A DNA stretch of 64,000 nt, from contig CANNBA010000006.1 of the NCBI GenBank assembly GCA_947502765.1, positions 1 to 64,000 on the forward strand, read 5' to 3'. The notes beneath the pieces were generated by a model. The model had not been told where the DNA came from. It saw only the letters and a program-made list of their open reading frames with translations, and did not search any database. This document shows positions 1 through 8,605 of the stretch, one piece after another. Positions within the stretch are counted from its first letter, which is position 1, and every line of letters begins with the position of its first letter. A program made the translations under genes and the position numbers. This DNA is from BACL11 sp945865535. Its GTDB lineage: Bacteria; Bacteroidota; Bacteroidia; Flavobacteriales; BACL11.

Positions 1-258
1 GTTTTCTATAATTACAGTAGATGGAAGTGCGATAAAAATAACAGCCGCTCTTGTTAGATCATTCTTATCAGAAGTTGCTTTTAAATGCTTGGTAAGATGC
101 TTATTTGGAAAACAAGATTTATTCGTGTTTTGAGTATTAATCTCATCAACTTTTTTCTGATTCCTAGAGTATAGTAATACTTTATTAGAAGTGTTTACCG
201 AAAGTTCATTTGCAATAGCAGTACCAAAAGTACCTGCACCAAGTACAATAATATTCAT
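1..258 (-). CDS. gpsA: NAD(P)-dependent glycerol-3-phosphate dehydrogenase, N-terminal part (runs off the window)
   Basis: This is the first 86 codons of a gene that continues beyond base 1. The product would reduce dihydroxyacetone phosphate to sn-glycerol 3-phosphate in the cytoplasm, the entry step for phospholipid synthesis. The protein opens with a Rossmann nucleotide-binding motif, GAGTFGTAIA, at residues 7-16, close to the GAGxWGTALA form of GpsA. A CFPN(K)HL segment follows at the place where GpsA has its N..(Y/F)LP..L motif, then a strand ending ALPS. The ATG lies 18 bases after the stop of the dehydratase gene, so it is probably read through from the polysaccharide operon. The C-terminal substrate domain is not visible, so another 6-phosphogluconate-dehydrogenase-like oxidoreductase is not fully excluded. 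Confidence 0.8.
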   Translation of the reverse strand, partial: MNIIVLGAGTFGTAIANELSVNTSNKVLLYSRNQKKVDEINTQNTNKSCFPNKHLTKHLKATSDKNDLTRAAVIFIALPSTVIIEN

Positions 259-276
259 AACTCAAAAATAAAAGGT

Positions 277-2130
277 TTAAGCTACTTCTGATCTATAGCC
301 ATCAATATATTTCAACAAGAGTTCTTTAACAACCCTTTCATCCTGATTTTCTCTAGCTGATTTAATAACCTCCACGCAATGCGACACTTCATCAAAGGAT
401 AATTTACTTTCTTTTGCTTGCATAATTCTTGGGTGTTCTGACTGAACAACATTACTGCCAATTAAAAGTTCTTCATATAGTTTTTCTCCTGGACGCAATC
501 CTGTAAAGTCAATTCTAATATCCCCATCCGGATTTTCATTATCAATAGGTGTTAAACCGCTTAAATGAATCATTTTATATGCTAAATCAATAATTTTTAT
601 CGGTTCGCCCATATCCAACACAAAAACATCACCTCCCTTAGCCATTGCTCCAGATTGCAAGACCAATTCAACTGCCTCAGGTATTGACATAAAGTACCTA
701 GTAATATTTCTATGGGTTACTGTAACAGGACCACCTGCTTTAATTTGATTTCTAAAAAGAGGAACAACTGAGCCTGCAGACTCCAATACATTGCCAAAAC
801 GAACCATTGAGAAACAACATTTACTTTTATCCGAAAATGCTTGCAATATAAGTTCTGACATACGCTTAGAAGCGCCCATAACATTAGTTGGTCTTACGGC
901 TTTATCAGTAGATACCAATACCATATTTGCGACTTCTAACTCATCAGCTAATCTTGCTATATTATAAGTTCCTATTACATTATTATAAGTTCCTGATATT
1001 ATATTCATCTCAACCATTGGTACGTGCTTGTAGGCTGCCGCATGATAAATCGTTTGAATGTTATTTTGGGCCATAATTTGTTTTAACTGATGGTAATTTG
1101 TAACCGTACATAAAGATGGTATAATCTCAATAGAAAAGCCTTTACTAGCTAATTCCAAATGAATATTATACAAATTGAATTCTGAGTTATCCATCAGTAC
1201 TACTTTCTTTGGTGAAAGCTTCATTACCTGCCTTGAAAGCTCAGATCCAATACTACCCCCAGCACCAGTAATTAATATGTTTTTACCTGAAATATTTCTT
1301 TCTAATAAACTTTGATTGGGCTCCACCGAATCTCTACCTAAAATATCAGCTACTTCAACATGTTTAATAGCATCTAAATTAACAATCCCATTCACAATTT
1401 TATCCAATGATGGCAGTACTTTTACTTCTAATGGATACTTTGTTAGTCTTTTAAGAATTTGGGTTCTTTGTTTCTCACTTACTGATGGAACTGCTAAAAG
1501 CAATACTTTTGCGTCTTTTTTCTTTATTAAAAAATCTATTTTATCAAACGGAAATACTTCTAAATAATTAAGAATGGTGCCTTGTTTTTCCTTATCATCA
1601 TCAATAAAAGCAATTGGGGCATAAACCGTACTTTTTTTAAGACTTTCTACCAACTGAACTCCAGCATTACCTGCGCCATAAATTAGTGTTTGTTTTCTAG
1701 AATTTATAAAACTATCCCATGAGTAAAGATATCCTTTGAACAAAAACCTTGAAGCTATTACAGCTATATTTACTATAAACCAGAATATAGGCAAAACTGA
1801 TCTTGGTAGATTTGGTTCTCTAAAAAACCACATCAAAAACCCAACAATTAAACAGGCTATTGTAGTTGCTTGGAAAGTTGTAGTTATTACTTTTATACCC
1901 ATGTACTGGAGAACTGCTCTATAAAGACCCAGCTTAACAAATAATGGAATCATAATACCAGGAATTGCTATAAACAGCCACCATGAAGGATAAATATATT
2001 CTGTTGGGAATGGCTCTCCAATCCTTAAAACAAAGGCTAACCACAATGCAAAAAGTAAAGTAGCGACATCTACAAACAACATGATAATTTGTTTGTAGAT
2101 TCTTTCCAGATTCTGAAGTCTAAACTTCAT
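277..2130 (-). CDS. Membrane-bound nucleotide-sugar 4,6-dehydratase (FlaA1/CapD/WbpM/PglF family)
   Basis: A 617-residue long-form dehydratase that converts a UDP-HexNAc (probably UDP-GlcNAc) to a 4-keto-6-deoxy sugar at the inner membrane. It has about four hydrophobic segments in residues 15-125, a CoA-binding-like Rossmann domain beginning YGAGNAG near 151, and an extended SDR domain with GAGGSIGSE at 289-297. The active-site region reads VSTDKAVRPTNVMGASKR (406-423), so the usual YxxxK tyrosine is Met418 with Lys422, as in the SMK triad of WbpM-type enzymes. It overlaps the aminotransferase gene upstream by 11 bases, matching a dehydratase-aminotransferase pair that makes a 4-amino-4,6-dideoxy sugar. 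The family call is firm; the exact substrate and stereochemistry are inferred. Confidence 0.88.
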   Translation of the reverse strand: MKFRLQNLERIYKQIIMLFVDVATLLFALWLAFVLRIGEPFPTEYIYPSWWLFIAIPGIMIPLFVKLGLYRAVLQYMGIKVITTTFQATTIACLIVGFLMWFFREPNLPRSVLPIFWFIVNIAVIASRFLFKGYLYSWDSFINSRKQTLIYGAGNAGVQLVESLKKSTVYAPIAFIDDDKEKQGTILNYLEVFPFDKIDFLIKKKDAKVLLLAVPSVSEKQRTQILKRLTKYPLEVKVLPSLDKIVNGIVNLDAIKHVEVADILGRDSVEPNQSLLERNISGKNILITGAGGSIGSELSRQVMKLSPKKVVLMDNSEFNLYNIHLELASKGFSIEIIPSLCTVTNYHQLKQIMAQNNIQTIYHAAAYKHVPMVEMNIISGTYNNVIGTYNIARLADELEVANMVLVSTDKAVRPTNVMGASKRMSELILQAFSDKSKCCFSMVRFGNVLESAGSVVPLFRNQIKAGGPVTVTHRNITRYFMSIPEAVELVLQSGAMAKGGDVFVLDMGEPIKIIDLAYKMIHLSGLTPIDNENPDGDIRIDFTGLRPGEKLYEELLIGSNVVQSEHPRIMQAKESKLSFDEVSHCVEVIKSARENQDERVVKELLLKYIDGYRSEVA

Positions 2131-3253
2131 ATAATTCTTTTACTTTCTTTACAATTCTTTTCAAATCTTCTGTAGTCATAGCTGTGCCTGAAGGCAAACA
2201 AAGTCCTCTATTAAACAAATCCTCAGAAACTCCATTTACATATGATTTACAGTCTTTAAAAACAGGCTGCAAATGCATTGGCTTCCATAAAGGACGGCTT
2301 TCGATATTGTCTTTTTCCAGATGTAAACGCAATTGCTCTCCATCTATTGTGCTATTTTTGTCAAGCAAAATTGTAGTCAGCCAATAATTTGAAAAACTCG
2401 GCTCAAGCTCTTCTAAAAATGTAATTTCTTTAATCATTGAAAGTTCATTTTTATAAAAGTTGAAAATTTCTCTTTTTCTAGTAACTCTTTCAGTAAGAAC
2501 CTCTAACTGCCCTACTCCAATTGCCGCACAAACATTGCTCATTCTGTAATTATAACCAACCTCTGAATGCTCATAATGAGGAGCCTCATCTCTTGCTTGA
2601 GTGGCCAAAAACTTAGCTTTCTCGATAAGCTTCTTATTTTTGCAAACTAAAGCCCCTCCCCCTGATGTGGTAATGATTTTATTTCCATTAAAAGAATAAA
2701 TTCCAAAATCAGCAAAAGTGCCTAATTGTTGATTTTTATATTTGGAACCAAGAGCTTCTGCCGCATCTTCAATTAGAGGTATCTCAAAGCTATTAGCAAC
2801 TGCAATTATTTCATCCAATTTAGCCGGCATTCCATACAAATGAACCAAAATAATTGCCTTTGGTTTTTTATTATTCTTTATCCCATCTTTGATTGCTTTA
2901 GTCAAAAGTTCAGTACACATATTCCAACTTTCTTTATCACTATCAATAAAAATAGGATTTGCCCCTAAATATTTAATAGGATTTACAGAGGCTGAAAATG
3001 TAAAGGAAGAGCATATCACATTATCATTTTTTTGAACTCCAGCTAAAATTAAGGCCAAATGAATTGCTGCCGTTCCACTACTTAAAGCTGCAATATTAAA
3101 GTTTTGAGATAACTTAGAAAGCTCTTGTTCAAAATTACTAATATGAGGTCCAACAGGAGCTATCCAATTGGCATCAAAAGCTTCTTTCACTAACTCTCTT
3201 TCTCTACCTCCCATATGAGGAGGTGATAACCATATTTTTTTGTTTTCTTTCAC
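2120..3253 (-). CDS. PLP-dependent sugar aminotransferase, DegT/DnrJ/EryC1/StrS family (PglE-like)
   Basis: A 377-residue enzyme expected to transaminate the 4-keto-6-deoxy sugar made by the neighbouring dehydratase, giving a UDP-4-amino-4,6-dideoxy-HexNAc. Visible family signatures are the SSGTAAIHLAL loop near residue 58, IEDAAEALGS at 161-170 (Asp163 should pair with the pyridine nitrogen), and SFNGNK with the Schiff-base Lys192 followed by TTSGGGAL. The opening IWLSPPHMGGRE is typical of bacillosamine-type aminotransferases. Its start overlaps the stop of the sugar transferase gene by one base. No acetyltransferase of the PglD type is present in the visible locus. The family is certain; the PglE-like role is inferred from context. 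Confidence 0.9.
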   Translation of the reverse strand: MKENKKIWLSPPHMGGRERELVKEAFDANWIAPVGPHISNFEQELSKLSQNFNIAALSSGTAAIHLALILAGVQKNDNVICSSFTFSASVNPIKYLGANPIFIDSDKESWNMCTELLTKAIKDGIKNNKKPKAIILVHLYGMPAKLDEIIAVANSFEIPLIEDAAEALGSKYKNQQLGTFADFGIYSFNGNKIITTSGGGALVCKNKKLIEKAKFLATQARDEAPHYEHSEVGYNYRMSNVCAAIGVGQLEVLTERVTRKREIFNFYKNELSMIKEITFLEELEPSFSNYWLTTILLDKNSTIDGEQLRLHLEKDNIESRPLWKPMHLQPVFKDCKSYVNGVSEDLFNRGLCLPSGTAMTTEDLKRIVKKVKELYEV

Positions 3254-3837
3254 TAATAAGAAGTCCTAAAAATTGTCGCAAATATAATCTTAATGTCAAG
3301 CCAAATGCTTTGATTATTATAATACTCTAAATTTATCCTAACCTTGTCAGGATACATCACCTCGTCATTATATACTTTTGGATTTTTTTGCTTAGCTAAA
3401 ATTTCTTCTTCATTTGAATATTTTAAACTTGCTGGACCCGTAATTCCTGGTCTTAATTCTAAAATATTTCTATCCTCTCCAACTAATTTATCTGAATAAC
3501 CTGGGACATCTGGTCTGGGACCAACCAAACTCATATGCCCAAGCAACACATTTATTAGTTCTGGTAATTCATCTAATTTATACCTTCTCAGAAAAACCCC
3601 TATTTTGGTTACTCTAATATCTCCTTTTATAGAAATTGTACTACTGGACTCCTGAGTAACAAACATTGATCTAAACTTAATCATTTTAAATATTTTTCCG
3701 TCTTTACCTACTCTTTCCTGAATAAAAAAAACCGGTCCTTTTGAAGTACTTTTAATCAAAATTGATAGCAAAAAAAATAAGGGAAATAAAATAATTACAG
3801 CTAAAATCGAAAACAATAAATCCATTGTTCTTTTCAT
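3253..3837 (-). CDS. Initiating phosphosugar transferase (bacterial sugar transferase family, PglC-like)
   Basis: A 194-residue monotopic membrane enzyme that would move a sugar-1-phosphate from its UDP carrier to undecaprenyl phosphate, the first membrane step of glycan assembly. One N-terminal hydrophobic re-entrant segment (about residues 8-28) is followed by the family signatures GPVFFIQERVG, FKMIKFRSM, LRRYKLDELPELINVL and SLVGPRP. The short form, lacking the extra transmembrane domain of WcaJ/WbaP, matches PglC. Together with the dehydratase and aminotransferase downstream it suggests that the initiating sugar is a diamino-trideoxyhexose or a related amino sugar. It overlaps the GT2 gene upstream by 4 bases. 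Confidence 0.9.
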   Translation of the reverse strand: MKRTMDLLFSILAVIILFPLFFLLSILIKSTSKGPVFFIQERVGKDGKIFKMIKFRSMFVTQESSSTISIKGDIRVTKIGVFLRRYKLDELPELINVLLGHMSLVGPRPDVPGYSDKLVGEDRNILELRPGITGPASLKYSNEEEILAKQKNPKVYNDEVMYPDKVRINLEYYNNQSIWLDIKIIFATIFRTSY

Positions 3838-4586
3838 AATATTCTTTTCTTAATTGCATTAAAAGTATAATTTAAAAAACACCAAGTACTATAGAAAAAA
3901 GACAGCTTTTCAATTTCTCTATATACTTTCCAAACATCCTTTGCTGCACGCAATTTACTAGAAGTATTAGAATTTGAAACAACTCTATATTGAGCTAGAT
4001 TCTCATCTATTCCATATCCATGAAATCCTCTTTTCATAATTAAGAGCCAAAGCGCCATATCATGTGAAGATCGAATATTCGGCATTTCAAAATTTCCTGT
4101 TTTCTCTCTATCTATTACAACCGTTAAACAACCAATTATTGTATTTTTCAAATAGGAAGAGTAAGTCATAATACTAGGTGCTTTTACAACTGAAAATAAC
4201 TTATTCCCATCTTCTGAAATGGGCTGATAATTGGTAAAAGAAAAGGCAATATCCTTTTCTTGCATAAAGTAAATTTGAGCTTCTAATTTTGTAGGCATCC
4301 ATAAATCATCTGAATCTAAAAAGGCTATATATTTTCCTTTAGCTTTTGAAATTGCAATATTCCTAGCTTTCGCAGCGCCAATGTTTTTATCTAAAAAAAT
4401 TGTTTTAATTCTTGTGTCATTTTCAGATAAGACAGTTATTTTCTCTTTGGAATTATCAGTAGAAAAATCATCTACAATAATCATCTCCCAATTAGTATAG
4501 GTTTGAGCAAGTACTGAGTTTATACAGTCCTCAATAAATTTTGAAGCATTATAAGCAGGAGTTATTATGGATACAAGACTATTCAC
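3834..4586 (-). CDS. Glycosyltransferase family 2
   Basis: A 250-residue cytoplasmic glycosyltransferase with a GT-A fold, probably adding a sugar to the undecaprenyl-linked repeat unit. The N-terminal SIITPAYNASKFIEDCINSV and IVDDFSTDNS segments bind the nucleotide, and AFLDSDDLW carries the DxD-like metal motif. The donor and acceptor cannot be told from sequence. Translation appears to start at GTG (bases 4584-4586), because the open frame begins there and the following residues NSLVSIITP align with the usual start of GT2 enzymes. It overlaps its upstream neighbour by 8 bases and its downstream neighbour by 4, so it is part of one translationally coupled operon. Confidence 0.88.
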   Translation of the reverse strand: MNSLVSIITPAYNASKFIEDCINSVLAQTYTNWEMIIVDDFSTDNSKEKITVLSENDTRIKTIFLDKNIGAAKARNIAISKAKGKYIAFLDSDDLWMPTKLEAQIYFMQEKDIAFSFTNYQPISEDGNKLFSVVKAPSIMTYSSYLKNTIIGCLTVVIDREKTGNFEMPNIRSSHDMALWLLIMKRGFHGYGIDENLAQYRVVSNSNTSSKLRAAKDVWKVYREIEKLSFFYSTWCFLNYTFNAIKKRIL

Positions 4587-5406
4587 ACTTATTTAATCTG
4601 TGATATTGTTCCTGCTTTAAAACGACGCCTATCTTATGTAATAATTTATTACTACTTCTAATAATTAGAAAACGAAATGGGTATAACATAAAAACAATAA
4701 CCCTAATCATGGGGTGATATTGAATATGCAATTTACAATACGCCTTTCTAAATTTAAATTTCTCAATCAAAAATGTTTGCGTATTAGTTGCATGTAAAAT
4801 ACTTCTAGTCCCTTCATTAACATATAATAATTTTCTTTCTTTTAAATAATAACAATTCATAGTGTAGTAAAGAACATAACTGGAATATTTTTTTAAATAA
4901 TCAACATGGAACTTTATTGTAGAATAATAACATTGATTAGCTATTATTTTATTTTGACTATAAGCTATTAGTAAATTATCTTCCTTATTAAACACACCCC
5001 AAAATTCCCACAACTCATCTAACTTCTCAATATCATCTAAAAATTCATTACAAGTCATAGGCTTATTTATTGTATAATACCTTTTAAAAGCAGATGAATA
5101 TACAGAGTAGCCACTTTCTAACATTTCTTTTTTGCTAATTTTTCTTACTTCTAATTCTTTAAATCCTCTCCTTATCTTACTTCTTGTGTTAACGCTATAT
5201 TCTTCTAACTCTAAATTCTTATCATTTATCAAATACCAAAAGCTTGACTTTTTGCTTCTATCAAATTCTGTTATCCATCTAGCAAAAAAAGCGCGTTCTT
5301 GTTTTATTTTTTGTTTTATTAAAATTGAATCTATTGCAATCTCAATATGCGGTGGGTGGTCTGGAATCAAAGCTCCATTATATTTTTTCCAATTCTGCAA
5401 TTTCAA
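4579..5406 (-). CDS. GNAT/FemAB-like acyltransferase of the polysaccharide locus (putative)
   Basis: A 275-residue soluble protein not recognised as a named family. The pattern SKIRRGFKELEV near residue 77, a strand-rich middle (WGVFNKEDNLLIAYS), and the C-terminal VNEGTRSILHATNTQTFLIEKFKFRKAY resemble GNAT or FemAB-type acyltransferases found in surface-glycan clusters. Those enzymes transfer acyl or aminoacyl groups to amines, so acylation of the locus's 4-amino sugar is a reasonable guess and no more than that. The start is a TTG at 5404-5406 whose bases overlap the TGA stop of the preceding gene (TTGA). An in-frame TAA lies just upstream and there is no nearby ATG, so coupled initiation at TTG is the likely arrangement. 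Confidence 0.55.
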   Translation of the reverse strand: MKLQNWKKYNGALIPDHPPHIEIAIDSILIKQKIKQERAFFARWITEFDRSKKSSFWYLINDKNLELEEYSVNTRSKIRRGFKELEVRKISKKEMLESGYSVYSSAFKRYYTINKPMTCNEFLDDIEKLDELWEFWGVFNKEDNLLIAYSQNKIIANQCYYSTIKFHVDYLKKYSSYVLYYTMNCYYLKERKLLYVNEGTRSILHATNTQTFLIEKFKFRKAYCKLHIQYHPMIRVIVFMLYPFRFLIIRSSNKLLHKIGVVLKQEQYHRLNKCE

Positions 5407-6137
5407 TATATCTTATGAATAATGTATGTTAAAAAATCAAACTGTAAGTCACGCACCTTATATATTAAGGTGTCTAGTGGTTTAAGTGAATCTCTATTAT
5501 CAGAAATTGAAAAACCCAGTCGCTTTAATTTATTTTTAGCTAATGGATTCCACATTCCTTTAACAATACCATTAACAAAAGGTATCACATTACTTCTTGT
5601 TGAATAAAAATCATTGTACTTATACGATCTGACATTGCCATTTCTTTCAAATTCCCAAGCATCCTCTTCCTTTTCCAATAATTCAAGTAAAATATTCTTA
5701 TTCCAAAACGACCATATAGCAGAGTTCTTATATTTTGTATGATTTGATTTTTTAAAAATTAAGTTATCAACTCTCTTGCCTATTGAAATAGAACGATAAA
5801 ACTGTAAATAGTTAAATTTACTTTCGATAGAACGTTTCATTAATTGTTTAATAAGTTGATTATCTACCTTAGCTGTTAGAAACAAATCATCAAAAGTTAA
5901 TAGTACATACTGCTGATTAATTTTTTTTAAACTTTTAATTAAATTATCTGACCAAGATAGTTCATCTCCAATAACTAATGAAATAAATATTTGACTATCG
6001 ATTTTTTTATGATTGGTACTTAAATAAATTGGGAAATCAATATCATTCCAATACTTAAGATAGGTGTGCTCTAAAGGTCTCCATAAATCCTCTGAATTAT
6101 CATAAGTTGATATCAATAGCGCAATACTACTACTCAT
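5403..6137 (-). CDS. Putative glycosyltransferase, GT-A-like (unassigned family)
   Basis: A 244-residue protein without transmembrane segments. It starts SSSIALLISTYDNSEDLW, like the first beta strand of a GT-A nucleotide-binding fold. QQYVLLTFDDLFLT at about residues 95-108 has the Asp-Asp pair typical of a metal-binding DxD loop. Aromatic and charged residues (WEFERNGNVRS) follow where acceptor-binding regions usually lie. I do not recognise a named family. Its place between the polymerase and the acyltransferase-like gene, with 4-8 base overlaps on both sides, supports a role in building the repeat unit. Function is inferred from motif and context only. Confidence 0.5.
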   Translation of the reverse strand: MSSSIALLISTYDNSEDLWRPLEHTYLKYWNDIDFPIYLSTNHKKIDSQIFISLVIGDELSWSDNLIKSLKKINQQYVLLTFDDLFLTAKVDNQLIKQLMKRSIESKFNYLQFYRSISIGKRVDNLIFKKSNHTKYKNSAIWSFWNKNILLELLEKEEDAWEFERNGNVRSYKYNDFYSTRSNVIPFVNGIVKGMWNPLAKNKLKRLGFSISDNRDSLKPLDTLIYKVRDLQFDFLTYIIHKIY

Positions 6138-7356
6138 CTCTAATTATTATTAAAGGGTTATGTATAAGAATAAACGAAATAATAATAAAAAGTAATCTAG
6201 AGTCATTTAACATACCGCTTACTAAGGAATTTAAAAAGAAGAATAGAAATAAGTAAAATAAAAGTGGATAAAATGAAGTTTTATCGTTTTTATACTCAAT
6301 CATTTTATGATAACTCAAGTGAAATACATACAGAAATAACAATAATAATACTAATACCGTTGGGATTCCATACTCGCAAGCTACTTCTAAGACTAAATTA
6401 TGAGGATATTCTAATGGCATTAAATGAGTGGGGCTTAATTTATTTGTAATCACTTGCCAATTACCAGCTCCAACACCTAGAGGATAGTTCTGCAAGAGAA
6501 GAAATGATCCAATTGCTAAGTTGGTACGAGTACTTGTTGATTGTTTGCTTCCTCCCTTTTTTGAAATATTCATAAATACTCTTTTCGAATTCCCAAGTTT
6601 AGCGATTTGTTTCTCTACTCCAGAAAAGACAAGAACTGATATCAATAAAAATACTCCTAAACTTATTCTTACAATTACTCTATTAAAGTTCAAAAATACA
6701 TACACAAAAGCAGTTAAAAAAAGTCCTAATATGGGGCCTCTACTACCAGTTGCTAATGCCAAAATGAAAAAGATTAATATGAGTGAGTATTTATATATAT
6801 ATTTAATTTTTACAGGAAGAAATAAGAGCGTGATTATTCCAAAACCCATCCATCTTGCAAAAACTATAGGGCCGCCTCCTAAGACAGTCATTCTACCATC
6901 AGCTCTTTCAGTAATGGATGGACCAAAAAAAGAGAGTAATGCCAACAAACATGTAACTGCTAGCAGGATATAGAAAGTATTTAACACATCTTTTCTTTCA
7001 TATTTTTCAGCAATAACTACTGAAATAGGAATTACTATTAGCCAGAAGTTTATAGCTTTCTCAAATCCATAATCCGTAACATCAAAAACAAGCCATAAAA
7101 TAGGAGTCATTAAAAGTGCCAATAAATAAAACGAATAAAATAATACTTTTGATTTGGAAAGAATAGTTTTCTTAATTGAAAACAACATAAAAATAACTGA
7201 CACCAAATAAATAACACTAAGAAAAATTCCTAGATTTATATCAGCAATTTCTAGTCTTTCATCATAAACTCTTCCAATGGCTAATAATGCACATGAAAAA
7301 AACAAAAAAATCCATGAATTAATTGTTTTATCTGACATATCTATAGTATTTAACAT
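6130..7356 (-). CDS. O-antigen ligase/polymerase family membrane protein (Wzy/WaaL-like)
   Basis: A 408-residue integral membrane protein with about ten hydrophobic segments. A large periplasmic loop (roughly residues 258-315) contains TRTNLAIGSFLLLQNYPLGVGAGNW and LEYPHNLVLEVACEYG; the PHN(L)xLE element is the hallmark of the Wzy/WaaL (PF04932) family. It should polymerise the lipid-linked repeat units, or ligate them, on the periplasmic face. Polymerase and ligase cannot be separated by sequence; a polymerase fits the flippase and chain-length regulator beside it. The first ATG (7356) gives a 29-base overlap with the flippase gene. A second ATG at 7338 would give 11 bases and is equally plausible. 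Confidence 0.82.
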   Translation of the reverse strand: MLNTIDMSDKTINSWIFLFFSCALLAIGRVYDERLEIADINLGIFLSVIYLVSVIFMLFSIKKTILSKSKVLFYSFYLLALLMTPILWLVFDVTDYGFEKAINFWLIVIPISVVIAEKYERKDVLNTFYILLAVTCLLALLSFFGPSITERADGRMTVLGGGPIVFARWMGFGIITLLFLPVKIKYIYKYSLILIFFILALATGSRGPILGLFLTAFVYVFLNFNRVIVRISLGVFLLISVLVFSGVEKQIAKLGNSKRVFMNISKKGGSKQSTSTRTNLAIGSFLLLQNYPLGVGAGNWQVITNKLSPTHLMPLEYPHNLVLEVACEYGIPTVLVLLLLFLYVFHLSYHKMIEYKNDKTSFYPLLFYLFLFFFLNSLVSGMLNDSRLLFIIISFILIHNPLIIIRDE

Positions 7357-8599
7357 ACGAAAACAATGAAAGAATAAAATAGAGCGCTGATAAACTATAC
7401 ATCATAATTAATGATTGACTTTTAGCACTGCTTGGGGAAAACTGAAAATATGCAATAATCAATCCAATACTAATCAAAAAAAGAAGTGCTATATTTTTAC
7501 TTGATAAATTAAGATATTCTTGAGGAAGCGAAAAAAAGGGTTGAAATAAAGCAGATGCCAAAAAAATCAACACAAAACTAAAACTTAAGTCTTTGGCGTA
7601 AGCCAAAGTCGCCAGTGTATCCTCTAAAGTAAAAGCACCTCTTTGAAAAATAAATTGAATAATCTCAAAGCCAAACGTATTAATTACAAATACTAAGCCC
7701 AATCCTAAGATCAATGCAGTAAAACCTGAAAATAAAACTAAACGTATATCTTTTTTGATTGATAGTCTTCTTAATACAATAGTATTTAAATTCAGTACAA
7801 CTGCTGTAAGTAATACATTTAATAAAACAACTGAATAATTAAAAAACGTAATATTATTCCCATCATCAAGCCCTGCAACAAACCTAGATAGAAGCATAAT
7901 AATATTTGCAAAATTGCCTAAGAGCAATAATGAAATATTGAAATCTTTAATTCCAAATTCAACATCTTTACCTTTCTGCTCTCTAAACATTGGAAACAAA
8001 TAGATATAAAATAAGCTCAACAAGCCTAATAATCGACTAATAGCAATTCCTATCACCCCAAATAATAAAGATAATGGATACAATATAAGTGTAGATATAA
8101 ACATATCCATTGTAGTAGCAATAGAATGCTTTTTAAATTGCCCTTTCCCTTGCATAATTACAAGAAAAATTGCGTTATAGAAGTTTATAGATAAAATTAT
8201 CCCCAATAATAAAGACAAGAAAATAAAGGTCCAAAAATATTCTGGATTTATATAAAGTATAATGGGTATTTGGATCAATTGACTCAAAATAAATAATCCT
8301 AACATAATCTTTTGAGAAAACTTGAATATATTAACTAAAGAAATATCATCATTTGAAGAATATAATTTTGAAAATTTAGACAATAAACTTGCCTGCATTG
8401 CATTTCCTTGAGTTAAGTCTGAAAATAACTCTGATACCGTTTTTAGTAATAAGAAATTAGCATATAAAACAGAAGATCCAAAAATGGATGCTAAAATAAT
8501 TTCTCGTACAAATCCAAATCCTTTCTTTATAATATTTGCACAAAACATATACCAAAAATCAAATGAAGATTTTGATAGAAGAATACTTTTAATAGACAT
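7328..8599 (-). CDS. Lipid-linked oligosaccharide flippase (MOP superfamily, MurJ/Wzx-like)
   Basis: A 423-residue polytopic membrane protein with about 12 hydrophobic segments. The N-terminal GFGFVREIILASIFGSSVLYANFLL and SELFSDLTQGNAMQASLLSKFS resemble the conserved start of MurJ/MviN proteins. It is somewhat shorter than housekeeping MurJ (usually 500 or more) and lies inside a polysaccharide locus, so export of the undecaprenyl-linked repeat unit is more likely than lipid II flipping. It starts 6 bases after the UDP-sugar dehydrogenase gene. The alternative, that it acts as a true MurJ, cannot be excluded from sequence alone. Confidence 0.8.
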   Translation of the reverse strand: MSIKSILLSKSSFDFWYMFCANIIKKGFGFVREIILASIFGSSVLYANFLLLKTVSELFSDLTQGNAMQASLLSKFSKLYSSNDDISLVNIFKFSQKIMLGLFILSQLIQIPIILYINPEYFWTFIFLSLLLGIILSINFYNAIFLVIMQGKGQFKKHSIATTMDMFISTLILYPLSLLFGVIGIAISRLLGLLSLFYIYLFPMFREQKGKDVEFGIKDFNISLLLLGNFANIIMLLSRFVAGLDDGNNITFFNYSVVLLNVLLTAVVLNLNTIVLRRLSIKKDIRLVLFSGFTALILGLGLVFVINTFGFEIIQFIFQRGAFTLEDTLATLAYAKDLSFSFVLIFLASALFQPFFSLPQEYLNLSSKNIALLFLISIGLIIAYFQFSPSSAKSQSLIMMYSLSALYFILSLFSYVKYYRYVR

Positions 8600-8605
8600 G
8601 CATCC

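Noticed and set aside
6521..6973. 150-codon open frame on the plus strand inside the polymerase gene
   Set aside because: It is antisense to a clear Wzy/WaaL-family gene; its translation is a basic, Lys/Ile/Pro-rich shadow with no motif.
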